Assembly (NCBI GenBank): GCA_028713395.1
Contig: JAQTOJ010000115.1
Location: 1 to 6,372 of the forward strand
Length of the DNA stretch: 6,372 nt
Reading direction: 5' to 3'
DNA from: Dehalococcoidales bacterium
GTDB taxonomy: Bacteria > Chloroflexota > Dehalococcoidia > Dehalococcoidales > Fen-1064
Below are positions 1 through 4,779 of this stretch, in pieces. The position numbers and the translations under genes are program-made. The notes under the pieces were generated by a model. It was not told where the DNA came from. It ran no database searches and saw only the letters and a program-made list of their open reading frames with translations. Position 1 is the first letter of the stretch. Each line of letters starts with the position of its first letter.

Positions 1-22
1 GTGCGGAATATCTTGGATTATA

Positions 23-316
23 TCATCCGGAGTTGAGTTTTTTCAGCAACCAATCAATATTTTTCAGATATTGTTCTGATCGATCATGACTACGGACAGC
101 GTGGTCTTGTCTTCCGTGTTCGTTATCTTTGCCAATATCATGCAACAAAGCCGCGATTTCCACCATCAGCGGATCGGCTTTTTCAATTCCTGCGAGCTTC
201 AAGGCGCATTCACGTACCATTTGCGTGTGCGCCCACAATCCTGGTACCTGCGTGTATTGTTCGCACAGTTTTTTGGCGTATTCTTCAACTCGGGCCAATA
301 ATTCTTTATCAGTCAT
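23..316 (-). CDS. Short HD-domain (HDIG-type) phosphohydrolase, probably C-terminally truncated
   Basis: This 97-residue soluble protein has the start of an HD metal-dependent phosphohydrolase domain. H30 sits in a WAHTQMV context, the paired metal ligands H59-D60 lie in an LLHDIGK motif, and H72 and H77 follow in a DHAVRSHDRSEQYL stretch. Family members use two His plus HD plus a later Asp to bind metal and cleave phosphate esters, often of nucleotides. Proteins of this type usually run to about 150-200 residues and carry a last helix pair with a further conserved Asp or His. Here the frame stops with TGA right after an LLKKLNSG tail, so the last ligand seems to be missing. The ATG has an AGAGG ribosome site (complement of 325-329) 8 nt upstream, formed by the edge of a palindromic repeat. 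The substrate cannot be told. The domain call is firm; whether the product is functional is doubtful. Confidence 0.7.
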   Translation of the reverse strand: MTDKELLARVEEYAKKLCEQYTQVPGLWAHTQMVRECALKLAGIEKADPLMVEIAALLHDIGKDNEHGRQDHAVRSHDRSEQYLKNIDWLLKKLNSG

Positions 317-324
317 CTCGTTTT

Positions 325-361
325 CCTCTCCCCTTAGTAAGGGGAGATACAGAGGGAATTG
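325..361. repeat. Palindromic intergenic repeat, intact copy
   Basis: A hairpin CTCCCC-(7 nt)-GGGGAG at 328-346 is followed by the 18-mer GAGATACAGAGGGAATTG at 344-361. The 18-mer recurs exactly at 902-919, and the CCTCTCCCCTTAGTAAG half recurs with one change at 814-830. The unit lies between the DUF559 stop and the HD-protein start. No T-run follows the stem on either strand, so it is not a classical intrinsic terminator. It resembles the short dispersed palindromic units common in Chloroflexota and many other genomes. Family identity is inferred; the two copies are directly visible. Confidence 0.75.
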
Positions 362-364
362 AAA

Positions 365-718
365 TTAATCACCTAAATGTTGGACAATCATGCTCACTGC
401 GCCATCGATATTTTTCAAAATATCAATATCACTAAATCTAAGTACAGTGAATCCGAGATTAACCAGATACTCATCTCGTTTTCTGTCTGTTCGTTGCCCT
501 TCATCAGTATAATGCTGGCTACCGTCTACTTCTATTACCAGCTTAGTTTTCAAACAGCAGAAATCCACGATATGTTGCCCGATGATTCGCTGTCTGTAAA
601 ACTGGTAGCCTTTGAGCTGTTTGGATTTCAGCCTTGCCCACAATCGTATCTCTGCGTCGGTCATGGTGTTCCTGAGATCTCTTGAGAACTGTTTAAGGTT
701 TTTATTGTAGGGTAACAC
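365..718 (-). CDS. DUF559 family endonuclease-like protein
   Basis: This 117-residue protein matches the DUF559 family, a small PD-(D/E)XK-like fold related to Vsr mismatch endonucleases. Visible marks are an N-terminal LPYNKNLKQFSRDLRNTMTDAE stretch typical of the family, QRIIGQHIVDF with D52, VIEVDGSQH with E63 and D65 as likely metal-binding residues, and GFTVLRFSD near 89-97. The cellular role of the family is not established; nuclease activity is inferred from the fold. I chose the GTG at 718 because AGGA lies 5 nt upstream and family members begin at this LPYN segment. An ATG at 862 would add 48 residues translated from palindromic repeats (SPFRKGG and similar), which are not conserved protein. 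The gene sits between two direct copies of a repeat (325-361 and 814-919). It has the same orientation as metF, 201 bp downstream of it, but probably is not functionally tied to it. Confidence 0.8.
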   Translation of the reverse strand: MLPYNKNLKQFSRDLRNTMTDAEIRLWARLKSKQLKGYQFYRQRIIGQHIVDFCCLKTKLVIEVDGSQHYTDEGQRTDRKRDEYLVNLGFTVLRFSDIDILKNIDGAVSMIVQHLGD

Positions 719-764
719 TTCTTTCCTACCCAATCTATTATTAGCGCCGGTCACAGCCACCTTT

Positions 765-790
765 AATCCCCCTTTTCTAAATGGGGAGGT
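765..790. repeat. Short palindromic repeat of the CCCCCTTTTCTAAATGGGGA type
   Basis: TCCCC and GGGGA form a 5-bp stem around an 11-nt loop. Units of this kind, which read as SPFRKGG when translated, are often dispersed between genes. This one sits upstream of the DUF559 GTG start and would be translated only if the upstream ATG were used, which argues against that start. No T-run or other terminator feature is present. Confidence 0.5.
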
Positions 791-813
791 AAAAAAGCCA
801 AACTTCTTGTACC

Positions 814-919
814 CCTCTCCCCTTGGTAAGAGCCTGTCCCAGGCGAGCGACTCCTTCGCCATCCCGTATGAATCCTAAAGAATCGGGACTTGAACTGGGA
901 TGAGATACAGAGGGAATTG
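814..919. repeat. Palindromic intergenic repeat, second copy, split by an insert
   Basis: The left part CCTCTCCCCTTGGTAAG (814-830) matches 325-341 with one base changed, and the right part (902-919) matches 344-361 exactly over 18 bases. In the first copy the two parts are separated by 2 bases; here they are separated by 71. The repeat ends directly at the metF stop codon (the TAA complement starts at 920), just as the first copy ends 3 bases before the DUF559 stop. In both places the repeat abuts the 3' end of a minus-strand gene. Confidence 0.7.
831..901. mobile_element. Small 71-bp insert with imperfect inverted ends inside a repeat
   Basis: Aligning the two repeat copies shows this block as extra sequence. 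Near its ends it has TCCCAG (837-842) and the inverse CTGGGA (895-900). Inside are further small stems: GCCTG/CAGGC at 832-844, GGCGA/TCGCC at 842-860 and TCCCG/CGGGA around 863-887. This makes it a highly foldable, non-coding, MITE-like or REP-like unit. No transposase is linked and no clear target duplication is seen. Its identity as a mobile unit is inferred from the interrupted repeat; replacement or rearrangement is an alternative. Confidence 0.45.
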
Positions 920-2890
920 TTACTTCTTCTCTTCTTTTTTAGCCTTCTTCTCCGGCGGCTTTATCCCCAGTCTCTTCGCCGTGTGGTCTCTTCCTAAATA
1001 GAAATTCAGCCACGAAGATGTATTCTGTAGCGTCCAGTCGTTGGGCGGGACGGTATTCTCAGCGATCTCCAGTTCCTTTTTATGTGCCTTCAGACGGTCG
1101 TAGGCCCGCACCCAGATGCATTGCCGCTCGTTTGGGTATACTTCACACCATCCGTTCAGACTGCCCCCGCAAGGGCCGTTACGTTGATTCTTGGGGCATT
1201 GTGATAGTGGACAGAGGAAAGCCACATCGAACAAACCGCAGTCGCCGCAGTTCTGGCACCCGAAAAGCATGGCTTTGGCGGCGTGTTCGGCGCGTTCTAG
1301 GGCGCCTTTGCCCCCATTTGTCCCATCCAGCCCTTTGGCCATTGGCCTTAACGACTTGAATACGAGGCTTTTTGGGTTGAACAGTGTGGCGTGCGCGCCG
1401 CGTGACAGCATATAGACCGCCGGATGCATCCCTTTTTCCATTCTGACGGATGGTTTTTCCGTATTCAAACCGGTTTTATCGTCTCTTTCGTAAAGATAAA
1501 ACCCGTCTTTCTGGGGAAAATCGAATTCGGGCAGCAATTCCTGCCACTTATTAGAGAGTTCCTCGCCTTTGGTCACGATATAGTCCACCGTATCGTAGCC
1601 TATGCCATGTCCGCCGATATGCGCTCCCGCATACCCCATCCCCTTGGCAATGGCGTACATCTTGGCCGCCCGGTCTAGTCTCGCCTGTTTCCCTTTGTCC
1701 TTGGCGGCTCTTTCTTCATCCAGTTGTTTGAGCAGCTTATCTGTGACGACGCAGCCGGGGATGTTGCCCGCGTTCATTGTTTTGGCCGCGCCGTAAGGCA
1801 GCACGTATATATTGGCGATCAGCGGTAATTGATATTGGTTGACCTTCAACCATGTTAATACTTCGTGCATTTTACGCGCATCGTAACCTACCTGCAGGAT
1901 TGCGAATTTTGCCCCGGCCTCGATCTTCTTTTTCAGTTTGAAATACTGCCCCATCAATTCTGATTCTACGGCTTTGAACGGTGAAATCGCTGCCCCTGCG
2001 AAGAAATCGGTGGGTTTCAGCGCGGCTTTCTTGCCCATGTTCTCGTACTCTATGCCCTGGTTCATTTTTTCCACCAGTTGCAGCGCCTGCACGGAATCGA
2101 GGTCGAACACCGGTTTGGGTTTACTGTTAAAAGCGCTCGTTTCCGGGAAATCACCCGTGAGCATCAACAGATTACGCACGCCATTCGCCGCCAGACCGGA
2201 TAACAGACTCTCTACCTCGTTGCGGTTCTTGTCCCTCAGAGCGATATGCGCCAGCGGTTCGATACCCAATTTCTTTATCTCGGCACAGAGCATCTCCGTA
2301 GAAATCGCCGGATTGCCTCCCGGATTATCGGTCACGCTGACGCCGTGTATCTTACCCTTGCCTTTGCTCACCGCACGCCGCGTATTTTCGATGGCTTCTT
2401 CTTGCGATGCTTCCAGCGCCCCGCGTCCCGGTATTTGTTCCCAGGTCACGGCAAAAACAGCGGGATTCAGGATGGCCTCTTTTAAAGGATTGCCGCGTTT
2501 TGCCAACAGATCACGCACTTTATCAAACAGGGGAGCCAATGTGGTGGCGTTCGTCAGTAACACATAGTCGGCCGCAGGTATCTTTCCGGTTTCTTCAGGC
2601 AGTACCGCCCGTTTTGATGGTTCGGCATCGGCAAAATCCACCACCAGTTTAGGCGTATTTCTGGTGATCCAGCTATCACGCAGCTTCCGGTAAAGTGGCA
2701 ACAAAGTGCCTGCCGGTTCCAGGTAACCCAGCGCTATCAGGTCGAAGGCGGTTTTACGCGCCGTATCCATGCCGGTTTCGCCGTTGGCATCGCTAATCTC
2801 TATCGCCCCGCTGCTTGTCTTCTTGATAATTTCGGTCAAGCCTGCGTTCGAACTGATGACGAGAATTTTACCTGCTTTTTCCAGCGACAT
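920..2890 (-). CDS. metF: Methylenetetrahydrofolate reductase, receiver-like domain-MetF-MetV fusion
   Basis: This cytoplasmic enzyme should reduce 5,10-methylene-THF to 5-methyl-THF, the last THF step of the methyl branch of the Wood-Ljungdahl pathway. It has 656 residues in three parts. Residues 1-135 look like a degenerate receiver fold (KILVISSN, then FDLIALGYLEP where the phospho-accepting Asp would be expected but is not seen, then TPKLVV and ADYVLLTN). Residues 140-470 form the MetF barrel, with VTWEQIPGRG (likely catalytic E151), SVTDNPGGNP, PLAHIALRDKNRN, NGVRNLLMLTGD and GAKFAILQVGYD. Residues 480-605 are the MetV domain with eight Cys (545, 548, 551, 560, 565, 574, 582, 591), expected to bind Fe-S or Zn. 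A Lys-rich tail ends the chain. MetF alone is about 300 residues, and in acetogens MetV is usually a separate subunit. The ATG has GGAG 6 nt upstream and a sigma70-like promoter 60-90 bp upstream. The electron donor cannot be read from the sequence. Confidence 0.92.
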   Translation of the reverse strand: MSLEKAGKILVISSNAGLTEIIKKTSSGAIEISDANGETGMDTARKTAFDLIALGYLEPAGTLLPLYRKLRDSWITRNTPKLVVDFADAEPSKRAVLPEETGKIPAADYVLLTNATTLAPLFDKVRDLLAKRGNPLKEAILNPAVFAVTWEQIPGRGALEASQEEAIENTRRAVSKGKGKIHGVSVTDNPGGNPAISTEMLCAEIKKLGIEPLAHIALRDKNRNEVESLLSGLAANGVRNLLMLTGDFPETSAFNSKPKPVFDLDSVQALQLVEKMNQGIEYENMGKKAALKPTDFFAGAAISPFKAVESELMGQYFKLKKKIEAGAKFAILQVGYDARKMHEVLTWLKVNQYQLPLIANIYVLPYGAAKTMNAGNIPGCVVTDKLLKQLDEERAAKDKGKQARLDRAAKMYAIAKGMGYAGAHIGGHGIGYDTVDYIVTKGEELSNKWQELLPEFDFPQKDGFYLYERDDKTGLNTEKPSVRMEKGMHPAVYMLSRGAHATLFNPKSLVFKSLRPMAKGLDGTNGGKGALERAEHAAKAMLFGCQNCGDCGLFDVAFLCPLSQCPKNQRNGPCGGSLNGWCEVYPNERQCIWVRAYDRLKAHKKELEIAENTVPPNDWTLQNTSSWLNFYLGRDHTAKRLGIKPPEKKAKKEEKK

Positions 2891-2949
2891 GGCGGCTCCT
2901 TTCAGTGTTGTCAGAGGGTGTCAGCCCACTTTTTTTATTTACTTCCATC

Positions 2950-2978
2950 AGTATAACAAATCCCTCCTGCCTTGAAAA
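2950..2978 (-). promoter_or_regulatory. Candidate sigma70-type promoter of metF
   Basis: On the minus strand TTTTCA (-35, 4 of 6 to consensus, 2973-2978) and TATACT (-10, 5 of 6, 2950-2955) are separated by exactly 17 bp. Transcription would start near 2943, giving a leader of about 50 nt that ends with the AAGGAG ribosome site before the metF ATG. The leader carries two CTGACA copies (complement of 2909-2914 and 2919-2924) one helical turn apart. Prediction from sequence only. Confidence 0.5.
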
Positions 2979-3138
2979 ATGCAATTTATACGTCTTTGCG
3001 AAGAAAATCTTTATTCCAAAATCGACGAAGCAACCTAAAGATGGTTGGTTCATTTCTACATTACAAGAAGTCACAGAAGCATCTCTTTGTTTGGAGGGTA
3101 CCAAACTAAAGTGGATGTAAACTGCGATTTATCATATT

Positions 3139-3144
3139 TATAAT
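3139..3144 (+). promoter_or_regulatory. Perfect TATAAT -10 box, candidate selAB promoter
   Basis: TATAAT on the plus strand lies about 200 bp before selA. The -35 position 17 bp upstream reads TGTAAA, only 3 of 6 to consensus, and the surroundings are AT-rich, so chance occurrence is possible. If used, the selA leader would be roughly 195 nt and would include both hairpins at 3160-3225. Confidence 0.3.
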
Positions 3145-3159
3145 GGAATAGTAGTTAGC

Positions 3160-3200
3160 GTTCCAGAAGAAGGAAGGCGGATGCCTTCCTTCTCGTGAAC
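3160..3200. repeat. Strong hairpin with an 11-bp perfect stem
   Basis: AGAAGGAAGGC (3168-3178) pairs perfectly with GCCTTCCTTCT (3183-3193) around a 4-nt loop. An outer GTTC/GAAC pair (3160-3163 with 3197-3200) extends it across a small internal loop. No T-run follows on either strand, so it is not a typical intrinsic terminator. It may be a dispersed palindromic repeat or a structured part of the selA leader. Confidence 0.65.
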
Positions 3201-3202
3201 AT

Positions 3203-3237
3203 CCCTCTCCCTTTATGGGAGAGGGTAGGGTGAGGGT
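3203..3237. repeat. CCCTCTCCC palindromic intergenic repeat
   Basis: CCCTCTCCC (3203-3211) and GGGAGAGGG (3217-3225) form a 9-bp perfect stem with a 5-nt loop, followed by TAGGGTGAGGGT. This type of GGGAGAGGG-plus-AGGGTGAGGG unit is a common dispersed repeat in many bacterial genomes. It is similar in style to the repeats at 325-361 and 814-919 but not the same sequence. Confidence 0.65.
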
Positions 3238-3299
3238 CATTGTGTTTAGAGTAGAAAACTAAGAGGAGATTGCGAACAACGAAAAATAGAGCCTCATCC

Positions 3300-3350
3300 A
3301 TGTTTGATATACAAGACCTCAAGCCCCGTAGTAGAATAGCAATACGATGA
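3300..3350 (+). CDS. Possible 16-codon leader ORF overlapping the selA start
   Basis: ATG at 3300 opens a frame of 16 codons (MFDIQDLKPRSRIAIR) that ends with TGA at 3348-3350, overlapping the selA ATG at 3347 in an ATGA arrangement. The same frame is open upstream to a TTG at 3270, which lies just after an AAGAGGAG motif (3261-3268), but that spacing is too short for normal initiation. The ATG itself has only a weak purine run (AGAG) upstream. The product is unrecognised. The idea that it couples ribosomes onto selA is inference from the overlap and the poor ribosome site of selA; chance is a real alternative. Confidence 0.2.
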   Translation: MFDIQDLKPRSRIAIR

Positions 3351-4744
3351 ATATTGAATTCCGTAAATTACCCTCTGTTGAGGAGATATTATCCGATGAG
3401 AGAATTGAACGGCTGATTGTTGTTGGTTACCCGCGTCCTATGGTCGCCAATCTCGTGCGTAAAGAATTGGAAAGCATTCGCCGGCAGATTACTAACGGTG
3501 AAAAATGCCCGGAACTGCCTGATATTGTGACGGCCGTGGTGATTCATGCTGAAGACGTGGTCGGTTGCAGCCTGCGTCCCGTCATCAACGCTACCGGCGT
3601 CATTCTCCATACCAATCTGGGTCGTGCCCCCTTGAGCGACGAAGCCATGGCCGCCATGCACGCCGTCTCCATGGGTTACAGTAATCTGGAGTTCGATTTG
3701 CCAACCGGTGCCCGCGGTTCGCGGCAAACCCACATCGAAAGCCTGCTCTGTGAAATTACCGGCGCGGAAGCCGCAATGGTGGTCAACAACAACGCGGCGG
3801 CGGTTTTGCTAGGCTTGAGCGCTACCGCCAAACGTAAAGAGATCATCGTTTCCCGCGGACAATCGGTGGAGATTGGCGATAGCTTCCGCATTCCGGATGT
3901 CATGCGCCAGAGCGGAGCGAAACTTATTGAAGTCGGCACCACCAATTGTACTTACGCCGCCGATTACGAAAATGCCATCACGCCTTCTACCGTCGGTTTG
4001 TTGCGCGTCCATTCCAGCAACTTCAAAGTGGTCGGTTTCACGCATGAAGTCTCCATCGAGGAAATGGTCGCTGTCGGTAAAAAGCATAACCTCCCGGTCT
4101 TCGATGACCAGGGTAGCGGCTGCCTGCTGGATACGAAACTGTACGGCTTGTCGGAAGAACCTATGGTGCAAAAGAGCATTGATGCCGGTGTCTCGCTGGT
4201 ATTTTTCTCCGGAGACAAGCTGGTGGGCGGTCCGCAGGCCGGTATCATCGTTGGGAAAAAGGAATACATTGCCAGGCTGCGTAAACATCCCCTGGCGCGT
4301 GCCGTGCGTATTGATAAAATCAGGCTGGCCGCCTTGATTATTACGCTGCTGCATTACGTCAAAGGTGAAGCCGCTTATAGAATCCCTGTCTGGCGTATGA
4401 TTTCCGCCACTCTGCCGGATATCGATCATCGGGCGCAGGTCTGGAATACCGGTACCAACGGGCTCGGCGAGATCATCGACGGCCGTAGTATGGTCGGTGG
4501 CGGCAGCCTCCCCGGCGGCACGCTCCCCACGCGTCTGGTGGCTTTTAAGGGTGAAACGGGTAAAAAAGGCGCGGCCTTCGTGTTGAAATTACAGCAGACT
4601 TTGCGGAATTATCAAGTCCCCATCGTTGGGCGGATTGAGAATGACGTTTTCTTGCTTGATCCCCGCTCTGTGTTGCCGGAAGACGATGAAAACATCAAAA
4701 ATATCCTCTACGAAGTTACCGGGAAATTGCTCAACCTATTCTAG
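3347..4744 (+). CDS. selA: L-seryl-tRNA(Sec) selenium transferase SelA
   Basis: SelA is a PLP enzyme that turns seryl-tRNA(Sec) into selenocysteinyl-tRNA(Sec) using selenophosphate, in the bacterial one-step route. The 465-residue length is normal for the family. It opens with the usual FRKLPSVEEIL segment. INATGVILHTNLGRAPLS (80-97) holds a conserved Arg (R93). SRGQSVEIGDSFRIPDVM (169-186) follows, with Q172 where the E. coli enzyme has Glu. VFDDQGSG (251-258) supplies the Asp that contacts the PLP ring, FFSGDKLVGGPQAG (286-299) carries the Schiff-base lysine K291, and HPLARAVRIDK (314-324) has two Arg expected to bind the selenium donor. A stop at 3332-3334 in this frame and no other ATG before 3347 fix the start, although no good Shine-Dalgarno is present. 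selB follows 35 bp downstream. Synthesis by the SepSecS route is excluded by these bacterial SelA motifs. Confidence 0.96.
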   Translation: MNIEFRKLPSVEEILSDERIERLIVVGYPRPMVANLVRKELESIRRQITNGEKCPELPDIVTAVVIHAEDVVGCSLRPVINATGVILHTNLGRAPLSDEAMAAMHAVSMGYSNLEFDLPTGARGSRQTHIESLLCEITGAEAAMVVNNNAAAVLLGLSATAKRKEIIVSRGQSVEIGDSFRIPDVMRQSGAKLIEVGTTNCTYAADYENAITPSTVGLLRVHSSNFKVVGFTHEVSIEEMVAVGKKHNLPVFDDQGSGCLLDTKLYGLSEEPMVQKSIDAGVSLVFFSGDKLVGGPQAGIIVGKKEYIARLRKHPLARAVRIDKIRLAALIITLLHYVKGEAAYRIPVWRMISATLPDIDHRAQVWNTGTNGLGEIIDGRSMVGGGSLPGGTLPTRLVAFKGETGKKGAAFVLKLQQTLRNYQVPIVGRIENDVFLLDPRSVLPEDDENIKNILYEVTGKLLNLF

Positions 4745-4769
4745 TTCTAGCCCTTAGTCTTTCACTTCC

Positions 4770-4774
4770 GGAGG
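4770..4774 (+). promoter_or_regulatory. Ribosome binding site that fixes the TTG start of selB
   Basis: GGAGG lies 5 nt before TTG at 4780. The resulting N-terminus, MFVLGTAGHIDHGKS, is the standard SelB beginning, and there is no ATG nearby in frame. Together this supports TTG as the real start. Confidence 0.8.
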
Positions 4775-4779
4775 TCAGT

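Larger units (their letters stand above)
2891..3346. other. Divergent intergenic region between metF and selA
   Basis: This 456-bp stretch separates two genes that point away from each other. From left to right it holds the metF leader and promoter, an AT-rich segment (about 2980-3160) with no gene I recognise, a TATAAT box, two hairpins and a short reading frame touching selA. An open frame on the plus strand ends at 3120 and its last 50 residues read like ordinary protein (PKDGWFISTLQEVTEASL), but it lacks a good start and ribosome site, so it may be a decayed gene remnant. I looked for a tRNA-Sec gene (long variable arm, CCA end, T-arm) and found none. Confidence 0.6.

Noticed and set aside
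325..364. Intrinsic terminator after the DUF559 gene
   Set aside because: The hairpin is present but no T-run follows it on the minus strand; the next bases are GGAAAACGAG leading into the HD gene.
719..862. 48-residue N-terminal extension of the DUF559 protein from the ATG at 862
   Set aside because: The extension is translated from palindromic repeats and the 71-bp insert. The GTG at 718 has a good ribosome site and gives the usual family length and N-terminus.
872..900. tRNA-like T-arm (GTTCAAGTCCC on the minus strand)
   Set aside because: The flanking bases do not pair into a T-stem and no anticodon arm, D-arm or acceptor stem can be built around it.
1938..2567. 209-residue plus-strand ORF inside metF
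   Set aside because: It is the antisense shadow of metF, whose reading is fully supported by conserved motifs. Its Ser/Pro/Arg-rich composition is typical of a shadow frame.
2905..3120. 71-residue plus-strand ORF starting at GTG 2905
   Set aside because: The start lies in the metF leader without a ribosome site, and the first part crosses the likely metF promoter. At most the 3' part could be a remnant.
3160..3225. CRISPR array or tandem repeats
   Set aside because: The two palindromes have different sequences and there are no regularly spaced repeat copies or spacers.
3809..4429. 206-residue minus-strand ORF inside selA
   Set aside because: It lies wholly opposite the strongly supported selA and shows no domain features.
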